Shown here piece by piece: positions 14,898 to 22,725 of a stretch of DNA of 32,130 nt. The position numbers and the translations under genes were made by a program. The notes under the pieces are model-generated. The model was not told where the DNA came from. It saw only the letters and a list, made by a program, of their open reading frames with translations, and did not search any database. This DNA comes from an uncultured Spartobacteria bacterium (GTDB lineage Bacteria; Verrucomicrobiota; Verrucomicrobiia; Chthoniobacterales; Chthoniobacteraceae), in contig CAIZLD010000066.1 of NCBI GenBank assembly GCA_903933715.1, positions 1 to 32,130 of the forward strand, written 5' to 3'. The first letter of the stretch is position 1; every line of letters starts with the position of its first letter.

Positions 14898-16064
14898 TTA
14901 TAATTCCCGGGCATTGGGGAATTTGCGGAGAGCCGGAGCGTAGCGTGTCGGTTCCAGAAAAGTGAGCGCGAACGCAAAAAACGGGTTGAATGCAACGGAC
15001 GTGTGCCGCACGTAGAGGTCCAAAGGGGCCAATTGGAAGCCGAGCCGAAACTTGGCTTCATAATTAAGCTGCCCCATTTTAATCCCATTGAGATTCTGAT
15101 CGAGAGCCCACGACATCAAGTCGCGCCAAACCACATCATAAAGATGCAGGTTCAAGGCTTCGGGATAATCCATCCCCAGATTAAGATAATGGAGAACCCC
15201 CCGGTGGACCATGCACAGCGCGAAAGCGACGAGTTTCCCCTCCTTGCGCCACAAGAAAAACCGGGTGTGATCCGGCATCCGCTTTCCCAGTTGCGAAAAA
15301 AAATCTCGGGTAAGTTGTTCAAACCGGAACTCCGAGCGCAAATGAGTCTGGAGGTAAAGATCAAACAGGTCGTCGGCGTAAGGAGTGGCGTCGTTGACGA
15401 CCTCCAGGCTCAAGGTGCCCAGCTTTTGGCTGTCGCGGAACTTGCGCCGAAGCTGACTCCGGCTCTCACGGCTCAGCCTGGTTTTAAGGTAATCCTCGAA
15501 GCTGTCGAATCCGAGATCCAGCTTGGTTGAGGGCATGCTTGCCACCCGCCGGTACCCTTTGCGGAGAAGCGGTGCGAAAGCCTCGCGATCCCGGGCCGGA
15601 AAATCTTTAAAGAAAATGAGCTTGGCGTTTACCCGGGAGGCATAATGTCCCAGCGCCTCATCCAACGCCTCCAAATACCACGGTTCGGCCAGGGCGAGTT
15701 GTCCTTCACCGGCTACGCATCCAACCCCCAGCATCTTGATTTTTAATCGCCGCAAAAGCCAATCGGGCGCTCGCGAAAGGATCGAGCGGACCCGGCTGGG
15801 TAAACCGGTACTGATCTCGTGGTTAACCAAAAAGAACGGCTGCACGGCGGTTTCACCGCGGCGGTCGTTCCTCAAAATCGCGTAACGGAAGTCAAATTGC
15901 TCCCGGAGCGTCTCTTCGATCAATTCATAAAAGCGGGAATCGAGCAGATCTTCGGAAAACGTGCGTTTCCAGAGCGCTGCATCGATCTGCTTTGCCGAGC
16001 CGACGATTTGGACCGCTCCATGCGATGTCTTGATCGGCGCGCCGTCATCCGGATCGGAAATCAT
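14898..16064 (-). CDS. GNAT/FemAB-like (BioF2-type) acyltransferase
   Basis: A 388-aa cytoplasmic protein. The C-terminal half (about 190-340) has the FemAB/BioF2-like GNAT pattern: DYLKTRLSRESRSQLRRKFRDSQ, then FFLWRKEGKLVAFALCMVHRGVLHYLNLGMDYPEALNLHLYDVVWRDLMSWALDQNLNGIKMGQLNYEAKFRLGF. The last part corresponds to the acyl-CoA/tRNA-binding core and final strand. Such proteins transfer acyl or aminoacyl groups, often in exopolysaccharide or peptidoglycan metabolism. The substrate is unknown. It lies downstream of the methyltransferase gene on the same strand, separated by 318 bp mostly filled by a palindromic element (16123-16386). The ATG at 16064 lies outside that element. No Shine-Dalgarno site is seen. 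Confidence 0.75.
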   Translation of the reverse strand: MISDPDDGAPIKTSHGAVQIVGSAKQIDAALWKRTFSEDLLDSRFYELIEETLREQFDFRYAILRNDRRGETAVQPFFLVNHEISTGLPSRVRSILSRAPDWLLRRLKIKMLGVGCVAGEGQLALAEPWYLEALDEALGHYASRVNAKLIFFKDFPARDREAFAPLLRKGYRRVASMPSTKLDLGFDSFEDYLKTRLSRESRSQLRRKFRDSQKLGTLSLEVVNDATPYADDLFDLYLQTHLRSEFRFEQLTRDFFSQLGKRMPDHTRFFLWRKEGKLVAFALCMVHRGVLHYLNLGMDYPEALNLHLYDVVWRDLMSWALDQNLNGIKMGQLNYEAKFRLGFQLAPLDLYVRHTSVAFNPFFAFALTFLEPTRYAPALRKFPNAREL

Positions 16065-16122
16065 GGTGCGAGAGCCTCATGACAAGTTCGGATCAGGGCT
16101 CGAACTGGATCTTTTCCAACCA

Positions 16123-16386
16123 CTAGCTGAATCGACATTCAAAAGCCGCCGCAACCCGGAGGGTTGCCAGCGAATAGCCGGTGGTTGAGCGTTAGCGACA
16201 CCACCGGATGAGGTGTTTGAAAGAATTCACCCCAAAGGGGTGGCAGAGCCATCGCCTCGTTTTCTGCCACCCCTTTAGGGGTGAGGCGCGGTTTTGCATT
16301 GACCGGTGGTGTCGCTAACGCTCAACCACCGGCTATGGGCTTCAAACCCTTTGGGTTTGGCTCGATCTGAATGTCGATTCAGCTAG
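16123..16386. repeat. 264-bp palindromic element (family PAL, copy 1, full length)
   Basis: Perfect 18-bp terminal inverted repeats: CTAGCTGAATCGACATTC at 16123-16140 and its reverse complement at 16369-16386. Inside are nested hairpins. These are short AACCC/GGGTT loops near each end, a CCGGTGGT...ACCACCGG hairpin in each half with TGAGCGTTAGCGAC as loop, and a central hairpin built on CACCCC...GGGGTGGCAGA. There is no coding capacity. The form resembles a MITE or REP-cluster, mobilised in trans if at all. The outermost CTAG supplies the methyltransferase stop codon. Copies 2 and 3 are at 19708-19842 and 25966-26171. Confidence 0.85.
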
Positions 16387-17126
16387 GGGCGTCGGCAACA
16401 GATGATCAAATATTCAAACAAGCTTTTTTCGTCATCCGGCGCGACTCGGTGGTTTTTGCTCGAATCGTGCAGAAACCAACGGCATTTAAGGAGTTGATTC
16501 AGGCGAACGGCGAGCATGGGCCATGTCAGGCGCGCGATGCGGGACATCAGGCCGATTCGGGAACGAGACACCGGATTTTGTCCGTAAAACTCCAGCTCAT
16601 CGAATCGTTTCCCGAGCAGGCTCGAAAACTCGGGAAGAGTGTATTCTCGAACATGAAATTGATTCCAGGGTTTGTCGGCGATAGACGTTCCGGGATTTGC
16701 CACTTCGCGATTGGGGGTTGAGCAAATGAATCGCCCTCCCGGTTTCAGGACGCGATGGATTTCATCCAGGAACCCGGCATCGTTTTCAACGTGCTCTATC
16801 GTCTCCAGCGAAATGAACAAATCGCAAGATGAGCTTGGGAGTGGCAAATGGCGACCATCTCCCTTGAGGAAACGAAGATTGGGTGCCTGATGCCTGCTTT
16901 TTGCTTCTTCAAGCGCGCCGTCGTCCACGTCGATCCCGATAACGGATTTTGCCCCGTTGCGGACAAAAAGCGAGGTTCCGATGCCCGCCCCACAGGCGCA
17001 ATCCACCACGTCTTTTCCCGCGACCAACCGGGATACAAAATCGTAGCGCTCGTAATGTTCAAAGCGAACCCATGGATACATGTCGCTAGTTTCGGAAAAG
17101 CGTTCCGTTTCAAGTTTGCGTTTCAT
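16383..17126 (-). CDS. Class I SAM-dependent methyltransferase
   Basis: A 247-aa cytoplasmic methyltransferase. Motif I is VVDCACGAGIGTSLFVRNGAKSVIGIDVDD (about residues 39-69). The acidic tip of strand 2 is IGIDVDDGALEEAKSR. Motif II/III is FLKGDGRHLPLPSSSCDLFISLETIEHVEN, and motif post-I/IV is EIHRVLKPGGRFICSTPN. In motif I the usual DLGCGxG is DCACGAG, a common variant. The substrate is not predictable. The neighbours (GNAT-like protein, YfhO-like membrane protein) hint at envelope glycan or lipid modification. The last codons run to a TAG formed by the terminal CTAG of the palindromic element. The protein ends naturally (LIICCRRP), so it does not look truncated. Confidence 0.85.
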   Translation of the reverse strand: MKRKLETERFSETSDMYPWVRFEHYERYDFVSRLVAGKDVVDCACGAGIGTSLFVRNGAKSVIGIDVDDGALEEAKSRHQAPNLRFLKGDGRHLPLPSSSCDLFISLETIEHVENDAGFLDEIHRVLKPGGRFICSTPNREVANPGTSIADKPWNQFHVREYTLPEFSSLLGKRFDELEFYGQNPVSRSRIGLMSRIARLTWPMLAVRLNQLLKCRWFLHDSSKNHRVAPDDEKSLFEYLIICCRRP

Positions 17127-17184
17127 GGTCTGTAAAAGCTGGGGGAAGCATCACGGTATCGGGAAATCGTTTGCCTTTCTATTG

Positions 17185-17196
17185 CCAAACGTTTGG
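17185..17196. promoter_or_regulatory. Palindrome CCAAACGTTTGG, possible operator
   Basis: A perfect 12-bp palindrome in the 107-bp space between the divergent methyltransferase and YfhO-like genes. Size and symmetry would suit a dimeric repressor or activator. There is only one copy in the region, and no regulator gene is adjacent, so this is tentative. Confidence 0.3.
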
Positions 17197-17233
17197 TGCT
17201 TTATAGAGTGAGCAAGCTTACCTCCTCATCCCG

Positions 17234-19699
17234 ATGCAAAACAGTTTAAAATCCTTTTTCAACCGGTCGTGGCCGTATCTTTTGCTGGTGGTGTTGGCGG
17301 TGGTGTTTCTTGGCGATGTCTGGTTTGGCGGGAGAATGCTGCTTTTACGGGACTTTTTTTTCCTGGCGGAACCCCATCTTCTCTATTTTGGCGAAACCCT
17401 TCGGAGCGGCTCTTTTCCGCTCTGGTCCTCCTTTGAGCAGTGCGGCATCCCTTATGCGGCCTCTCCGTATTGCGGCACCTTTTATTTACCGAATTGGATT
17501 TTTATTTTTCCCGATACTGAACTGATGATCCGTGTGTGGTGGACGTTCCATTTTGGCCTGGTCGCGGCTTCTTGCTATGCGCTCGCACGGTATTGGCGGA
17601 TGAGTATGGCTCCCGCATTATTCGCGGCCATCAGCTTCGCTTTTAGCACGTTCATTATGGCGTGGCTTGAGTTCACCCTCACGATGGCATGGGGAATCCT
17701 GGCGATGTTGCTGGTCAGCCGCATCATTGATCGCACTGCGGAGGCCGTCGCGCGCCACATTGATGAAAAAACGGCCCTGCGGTTGTGGCCGATTTTTGTG
17801 AGCAATGCCGTTTCCATTGTCGGGTTGGCCGCCTCTCTTACCCTTTTGTTGCTGGCCACGGGGGAGTTTTTCTATTATTGCAGCCTCCTGCTGGCATCGT
17901 ATGGATTGATGCGATGGCTCTGCCACGGGAGCTGGAAGGCGTGCGGGATTTCGCTTTTATTCCTGGGGCTGGCCGGCATTCTCATTCTCGCGCTGGGGGC
18001 GCCCCAGTTGATCTCCAGTTTCGAAATGATGCGGTTTTCCGTCCGGGCGGGGAATGTCGATCCGCTTTTGAAAATGGCGTCCGAACATCCGCGTCATTTG
18101 CTCTCGCTGTTGCTCCCTTATCTCTATGGGCGGCCCGGTTATCCCGACACCTACTGGGCTCCCCAGATTTTCGAATTTGCCAACGGTTCGTGGTATATAG
18201 GCATCCTGCCGCTCATTGCGGTTTTCTTTGGATGGCTTCGTTCCAAGGCGGATGCGCTTGATTCCGCCACCCGCGAAACGCGTTTCCTGATTTGGTATCT
18301 CGTGGCGGTGCTGGTGGGGGCGTTGCTGATGTCGGCGGGTCAATTCACGCCGGTTTATCCGTTCTTGCATGATTGGCTTCCCGGGATGGGGCGCCTCCGA
18401 TTTGCCACCAAATTCCATTTCTTCTCCTCGTTTGCCTTGGCGATGCTGGGGGGGGTCGGATTCCAGTCGCTGCTGGCTTGCGGCGGGCGCGGCGAGCGTA
18501 AAACCAGGGTGCGGGTCTGGGGGATTGCGGCGGCCGTTTTTAGTGTGTTTCTGCTCGGTTACCTGGGGAGCCTGTTTAGTAACGATTTCCTGCTTTGGTT
18601 GATGGCGCATCCCAAGACGCCCTCGGCGGCACAGATGGATTCCGCAATGCTCGATTATACCTGGGCAGCCCTGTTCACGGTTTTGGGTCTGCTGCTTTTT
18701 GGGATGCTCGCGTTCCGGCGGGGGCCATTGAAATGGGTATCAGGGGCCATTGTGGCGGTGGCATTCCTTAATTTGTGTCTCATTTCGAGGCAGGCGCAAC
18801 CGACGGGACCGGCGGGGATCTATACCCGTCCGCCCAGGCAATTGGCCGAAAAGATCGGCGGCTCCCCGATGTATCGCTATTTCCTGCCTCAAACCAATCT
18901 TCAACAATATGTTTACGGTGAACCCCGCCTGGAAATCTGGCAATGGGTAATGGATATCGGCGCGACGGCGCACGGGCAGGAACTGGGCCTTGCGAGCCTC
19001 ACCCCGGTGGGGCTGTTTTTGAATCGATACCTGGTGCTTTATGAGGCGCTTCACCAGGCGTCGCCGCCGGTTCGCGAAAAAGTGGCCGACCTGCTTTCGA
19101 TGCGATTTTTCATTCGCTCGGAACCTTTTGAAAATGTTTTTTGGGCCAATGCTTCCCGCGACATCAACATCATCACACGCCCCACCGCTCTGCCGCGGGC
19201 CTATTTGATCAACGAGTGGCAGGAGGTTCCGGATGAGACGCAAGTCTTGAAGGCGATCGGTTCCGATTCCTTCGACCCGCATCAAGCGGCGATGGTCCTA
19301 TCGCTTCCGGGAGAGACCGTGCCGCCCAGCACGCTAATGCTGGCGTTTGGCAAGCAGGGAAAAGTGACTTCGTTTGCCGATCGCGGCAATACAGTGAGCC
19401 TGGAGGCTTCCACCCCATGCCGCAGCTTGCTGGTACTCGGGGACACGTTTTATCCCGGGTGGCGCGTGACGGTGGACGGGGTTCCAAAACCGATTTTCCA
19501 AACCAATTTTAATTTCCGGGGGGTTTTTTTGGAGCCGGGAACCCACCGGGTCGAATTTGAATTCACCCCGACGCATTTTGGCTTGGGCGCGGTGATCTGG
19601 GCTGCCGCCGTTGCGATTTGCGGTGGGCTGCTTTGGCTGCCACGGCGGTTCGGAGAACTGCCGGTCCCGCAAAAAAATGCCCAGCCTGCCCGCAAATGA
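17234..19699 (+). CDS. YfhO-family large membrane protein (GT-C-like fold)
   Basis: An 821-aa protein with about 12-13 membrane helices and a C-terminal periplasmic domain. The N-terminal part has the GT-C-like pattern of a first-loop acidic residue and Trp/Tyr-rich segments (FLGDVWFGGRMLLLRDFFFLAEP; FPLWSSFEQCGIPYAASPYCGTFYLPNW). The C terminus has the YfhO signature: LVLGDTFYPGWRVTVDGVPKPIFQTNFNFRGVFLEPGTHRVEFEFTPTHFGLG. YfhO is needed for glycosylating lipoteichoic acid in Gram-positives. In Gram-negatives the family is large and mostly uncharacterised, presumably moving sugars from polyprenyl-phosphate carriers. The ATG at 17234 gives an immediate membrane helix. The gene is divergent from the methyltransferase and ends 8 bp before palindromic element copy 2. 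Confidence 0.8.
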   Translation: MQNSLKSFFNRSWPYLLLVVLAVVFLGDVWFGGRMLLLRDFFFLAEPHLLYFGETLRSGSFPLWSSFEQCGIPYAASPYCGTFYLPNWIFIFPDTELMIRVWWTFHFGLVAASCYALARYWRMSMAPALFAAISFAFSTFIMAWLEFTLTMAWGILAMLLVSRIIDRTAEAVARHIDEKTALRLWPIFVSNAVSIVGLAASLTLLLLATGEFFYYCSLLLASYGLMRWLCHGSWKACGISLLFLGLAGILILALGAPQLISSFEMMRFSVRAGNVDPLLKMASEHPRHLLSLLLPYLYGRPGYPDTYWAPQIFEFANGSWYIGILPLIAVFFGWLRSKADALDSATRETRFLIWYLVAVLVGALLMSAGQFTPVYPFLHDWLPGMGRLRFATKFHFFSSFALAMLGGVGFQSLLACGGRGERKTRVRVWGIAAAVFSVFLLGYLGSLFSNDFLLWLMAHPKTPSAAQMDSAMLDYTWAALFTVLGLLLFGMLAFRRGPLKWVSGAIVAVAFLNLCLISRQAQPTGPAGIYTRPPRQLAEKIGGSPMYRYFLPQTNLQQYVYGEPRLEIWQWVMDIGATAHGQELGLASLTPVGLFLNRYLVLYEALHQASPPVREKVADLLSMRFFIRSEPFENVFWANASRDINIITRPTALPRAYLINEWQEVPDETQVLKAIGSDSFDPHQAAMVLSLPGETVPPSTLMLAFGKQGKVTSFADRGNTVSLEASTPCRSLLVLGDTFYPGWRVTVDGVPKPIFQTNFNFRGVFLEPGTHRVEFEFTPTHFGLGAVIWAAAVAICGGLLWLPRRFGELPVPQKNAQPARK

Positions 19700-19707
19700 C
19701 GGGCCAA

Positions 19708-19842
19708 AGCTGAATCGACATTCAGATCGAGCCAAACCCAAAGGGTTTCAAGCCCATAGCCGGTGGTTGAGCGTTAGCGACACCACCGGCTATTCGCTGG
19801 CAACCCTACGGGTTGCGGTGATTTTGAATGTTGTCTATTCCA
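19708..19842. repeat. Palindromic element (family PAL, copy 2, internally deleted)
   Basis: The left end AGCTGAATCGACATTC (19708-19723) matches copy 1 exactly. One half of copy 1 in reverse orientation follows, up to the CCGGTGGT hairpin. It then joins directly to the other end (GGCAACCCTACGGGTTGCGG). The central CACCCC hairpin and one CCGGTGGT hairpin are missing. The right terminal repeat is decayed (GAATGTTGTCTATTCC). That decayed end contains the stop codon of the release-factor-like gene. The copy sits 8 bp after the YfhO-like stop. Confidence 0.8.
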
Positions 19843-20236
19843 CCCGGCCGCGCAGCTTCTTTATGGCGCCCCGCTTCTTTTTTTGATCCACCATGCGGCG
19901 CTTGACCCCTTTGGGCCGGGGCCGGTTTTGGCGGCGGACCTTTTCACGAGCGGCCCGCTGGCTGGCTTTTTCGGCCCGGCGCGCTTCTTCCAAACTCGCC
20001 AGCAACCGTTCGCGGGCGATCTGACGATTCATCGCCTGGGAGCGTGAGTCCTGCACCGTGACCGAGACGCCACTGGGAACGTGCCGCAACGTGACCGAGG
20101 TGGAGACTTTGTTGACGTGCTGCCCTCCCGGTCCCGAGGAACGGGCAAACGTTTCGGCAATATCCGCTTCCTTGAGCCCCAGCCGCGCGAGCCGGGCGCC
20201 GAAGTCGATTGCCGAAATTGAGGCGGAACTGTTCAC
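19835..20236 (-). CDS. Release-factor-like GGQ protein (ribosome rescue, ArfB/PrfH-like group)
   Basis: A 133-aa protein made of a class-I release-factor catalytic domain without codon-recognition domains. The peptidyl-tRNA hydrolysis motif is ARSSGPGGQHVNKVSTSVTL (about residues 31-50), with GGQ at 37-39. The C terminus is strongly basic (RQNRPRPKGVKRRMVDQKKKRGAIKKL), like the tails that reach into the mRNA channel in ArfB/YaeJ and mitochondrial rescue factors. It probably releases stalled peptides from non-stop ribosomes. The start is GTG at 20236; no ATG is available. The stop lies inside the decayed end of palindromic element copy 2. The start is only 15 bp from the divergent nagB start, and its -10 box overlaps the nagB ATG. 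Confidence 0.85.
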   Translation of the reverse strand: MNSSASISAIDFGARLARLGLKEADIAETFARSSGPGGQHVNKVSTSVTLRHVPSGVSVTVQDSRSQAMNRQIARERLLASLEEARRAEKASQRAAREKVRRQNRPRPKGVKRRMVDQKKKRGAIKKLRGRVE

Positions 20237-20246
20237 GAATAACAGG

Positions 20247-20274
20247 ATTATATGGAAGTCATTATCAAATCAAA
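20247..20274 (-). promoter_or_regulatory. Predicted promoter of the release-factor-like gene, inside nagB
   Basis: On the minus strand: TTTGAT (20274-20269), 16 bases, then a perfect TATAAT (20252-20247). The GTG start at 20236 follows after 10 bases, so transcription would begin 0-4 nt before the start codon. The -35 is weak. The promoter overlaps the first codons of the divergent nagB gene. Confidence 0.5.
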
Positions 20275-21028
20275 TGCGGATGAAGTCAGTCGCGAAGCCG
20301 CGGCGATCTTCCGCCGTCAATTGCGGGAAAAAACGGACAGCGTGCTGGGGCTCGCGACCGGATCGACTCCCGTAGGCCTTTACGATCGGCTCGTGATGAT
20401 GGCGCGCGCGGGTGAGATTGACCTTTCCCATACTACGACATTCAACCTGGACGAATACGTCGGCCTCTCCTCGTCGCATCCGCAAAGTTACGCCGCCTTC
20501 ATGAGACGTCATCTCTTCGACCGCGTTTCGGTGGCCCGCTGGCACATCCCGGACGGGAAGGCGCGTGATATTCCCCGGCTTTGCGCCGATTACGAAGAAG
20601 CGATTCTCGAAGCGGGCGGCATTGATTTGCAATTGCTCGGGCTCGGTTCGGACGGTCATATCGGGTTCAACGAGCCGGGCTCTTCGCTCGGGTCGCGCAC
20701 GCGTCTTAAGACGCTCACCGCCCGCACGGTGGCCGATAATGCCCGCTATTTTGCCTCCCCCGGCGAGGTTCCCCGGCATGTGGTGACGATGGGGGTGGGG
20801 ACGATTTTTGATGCCCGGCACTGCCTGGTTCTGGCCTTTGGCGAGGGCAAGGCGGGGGCGGTCGCCGCGATGGTTGAAGGGCCGGTGACGGCAATGGTCC
20901 CGGCGTCGGTTTTGCAGATGCACCCGGTTTGCACATTGATCGTGGATGAAGCGGCTGCGAGCGGGCTGGAACGGCGCGATTATTACCGCTGGGTTTACGA
21001 AAACAAACCGGCCTGGCAGCGCGCCTGA
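20252..21028 (+). CDS. nagB: Glucosamine-6-phosphate deaminase
   Basis: A 258-aa enzyme that converts glucosamine-6-phosphate to fructose-6-phosphate and ammonia. It feeds amino sugars from chitin or peptidoglycan turnover into glycolysis. Motifs are the phosphate loop LATGSTPVGLY, the proton-transfer acid in FNLDEYVGL (D67), and the catalytic cluster LGLGSDGHIGFNEPGSS (D134, H136, E141). Length is about that of the short NagB forms; E. coli NagB is 266 aa. No nagA or transporter is adjacent. The ATG at 20252 has AGGA four bases upstream. It is divergent from the release-factor-like gene by 15 bp and converges with the AEC transporter, with only 3 bp between stops. Confidence 0.95.
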   Translation: MEVIIKSNADEVSREAAAIFRRQLREKTDSVLGLATGSTPVGLYDRLVMMARAGEIDLSHTTTFNLDEYVGLSSSHPQSYAAFMRRHLFDRVSVARWHIPDGKARDIPRLCADYEEAILEAGGIDLQLLGLGSDGHIGFNEPGSSLGSRTRLKTLTARTVADNARYFASPGEVPRHVVTMGVGTIFDARHCLVLAFGEGKAGAVAAMVEGPVTAMVPASVLQMHPVCTLIVDEAAASGLERRDYYRWVYENKPAWQRA

Positions 21029-21031
21029 GGG

Positions 21032-21967
21032 CTAAACCCCCAGGATTTTCAGCCCAAAGCTGATCCAATACGGCATCGTCAGCAAGGCGAGGCAGGTCGT
21101 GCCGATGACGATCTGGACGGCCAGCCCGACTTCGCTTCCGTAATGCTTGCAGAGTACGACCGGTAGCATGGCGGCAGGCATTGCCGACTGCACGACGAGG
21201 ACTTGCTTGAGTTCCACGGTGCCGGGAAGCAGATGGGCGAGACCCAGAAAAACCAGCGGCAAAACCCCCAATCGCAGTCCGCAGGCTCCGGCCAGCCTCA
21301 CGCCGTCGGTCCGGGAAGGGCGCGCTTCGCCCAGGAAATCGGTGATGATGGCCCCGGTAAGCAGCAGGGCCAGCGGGATCGCCGCCCCGCCCAGCATTTG
21401 CAGGGCCGCGAGAATCCAAACCGGTGTGTGCTCTTTCAAGTTCAGGAAATTGAGCGCCACCGCGCAGAGAATCGTGACAACCGGGGCGTTGATGACCTTG
21501 CGCCAGGCGGAGCGGTCCCGCTCGGTGGAGAGAATAAGGCTCGCCCCCATCCAGAACGCCACTTCGACCCCGAGATTGAAGATGAACAGCACGCCCAGCG
21601 CCCGGCTCCCAAAGAGGCTTCCCACGACCGGGATGGCCGTGTAGCCGAAATTATAAATGCCGGTGACGTAGGTAAACGTCCGGGTGGAGGCTCCGCGCGG
21701 CACCCGCAGCAGGCGCGCCCCGATCCAGCAAAAGAGAAACCCGAGCGCCACCGTCAGAAACCCGGCCACTGGCGGCAGCCAGACGTTGGCCCGTTGGTGC
21801 AACGCCGGGTTGCCGAGGATCGTGACGAGAATGAGGCACGGATAGAGCAGGTTGACGTAGATGCGCATGAGGCTCGCATCGGCTTGAGCCGAGAGCAGGC
21901 CGGAGCGCCGGAGCAGGAATCCGGCCAGGATGATGACGAAAACGGGAGCAATCGCGGCCAGCAACAT
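21032..21967 (-). CDS. AEC-family (auxin efflux carrier type) transporter
   Basis: A 311-aa protein with about ten membrane helices in two five-helix repeats. It begins MLLAAIAPVFVIILAGFLLRRSGLLS and contains the AEC hallmark FIFNLGVEVAFWMGASL and later QSAMPAAMLPVVLCKHYGSEVGLAVQIVIGTT. Family members export or exchange organic anions such as malate; the substrate here is unknown. The ATG at 21967 is chosen because GAGGGAAG precedes it and it starts 11 bp after the rsmE stop. It is the last gene of the grpE-dnaJ-rsmE operon, an unusual place for a transporter. Confidence 0.88.
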   Translation of the reverse strand: MLLAAIAPVFVIILAGFLLRRSGLLSAQADASLMRIYVNLLYPCLILVTILGNPALHQRANVWLPPVAGFLTVALGFLFCWIGARLLRVPRGASTRTFTYVTGIYNFGYTAIPVVGSLFGSRALGVLFIFNLGVEVAFWMGASLILSTERDRSAWRKVINAPVVTILCAVALNFLNLKEHTPVWILAALQMLGGAAIPLALLLTGAIITDFLGEARPSRTDGVRLAGACGLRLGVLPLVFLGLAHLLPGTVELKQVLVVQSAMPAAMLPVVLCKHYGSEVGLAVQIVIGTTCLALLTMPYWISFGLKILGV

Positions 21968-21978
21968 GGAATCTTCCC

Positions 21979-22719
21979 TCAGGCCAGCAATTCGTAGTTC
22001 AAGACGCTCAGGCAATAGAGCGCGGCGGTTTCGGTGCGCAGGACAATCGGCCCGAGCGTGATCGGGCGGCCCCCGTGCGCCTTGGCGAGGTCGATTTCCG
22101 CCGGGGTGAAATCCCCTTCCGGGCCGATAAGCACCAGGACACTTGTCGGTTTGCCGCCCTTTTCCTTTTCGAAATCGGCCAACACTTCCTTGGGATGGCG
22201 GGCGTCCGGCTGGAGCGAGGCAATCAAGACCAGATCAAAGCCGCCGGTCAAAAGCGCGGCGAGGTTTTGGGGCATGAGGACGGACGGGAGCCAGTTTTGG
22301 CCGCATTGTTTGGACGCTTCAATGGCGACGGTTTGCCATTTCTCCCGCTTTTTACCGGCGTCCCGGGCGTCAAATTGCACCACGGTGTGATCGGTCAAAA
22401 GCGGGGCGATCGCGGCGGCTCCCAGTTCGGTCGCCTTCTGGACGATGAGGTCCATGTTTTTCCCTTTGGGGATCGCCTGGCCGAGCGTGATCCGGCACGC
22501 GGGCACGGGGCTTTGCGACGCCTCAATGAGCTTCAATTCCACGGCCCGTTTGCTGATCGCCGCGATTTCCACCGACGCTTGCAGCCCTTCGCCATTGAAC
22601 ACGGTGGCGCGATCTCCGGTTTTGAGGCGGAGCACGCTGGCCGCATGGTGGCTCTCCTCTTCATCAAGGACGAGCCGATCCAGATTCCAGCGGGCGGGCG
22701 GGATGTAGAAGCGAGGCAT
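21979..22719 (-). CDS. rsmE: 16S rRNA (uracil-1498-N3)-methyltransferase RsmE
   Basis: A 246-aa SPOUT methyltransferase that modifies U1498 of 16S rRNA in the decoding region. The N-terminal PUA-like part is MPRFYIPPARW...HHAASVLRLKTGDRATVFNGEG. The central signature is GQAIPKGKNMDLIVQKATELGAAAIAPLLTDHTVV. The C-terminal trefoil knot is LVLIGPEGDFTPAEIDLAK and LGPIVLRTETAALYCLSVL. The usual GPEGGF is GPEGDF here. It follows dnaJ by 6 bp. A dnaJ-rsmE (often prmA-rsmE) neighbourhood is common in bacteria, so the operon makes sense. Confidence 0.96.
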   Translation of the reverse strand: MPRFYIPPARWNLDRLVLDEEESHHAASVLRLKTGDRATVFNGEGLQASVEIAAISKRAVELKLIEASQSPVPACRITLGQAIPKGKNMDLIVQKATELGAAAIAPLLTDHTVVQFDARDAGKKREKWQTVAIEASKQCGQNWLPSVLMPQNLAALLTGGFDLVLIASLQPDARHPKEVLADFEKEKGGKPTSVLVLIGPEGDFTPAEIDLAKAHGGRPITLGPIVLRTETAALYCLSVLNYELLA

Positions 22720-22725
22720 GGATCG

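Noticed and set aside
16081-16400. CRISPR-like array from the repeated CCGGTGGT/ACCACCGG words
   Set aside because: The words are inverted, not regularly spaced direct repeats with unique spacers, and no cas genes are present. It is a palindromic element.
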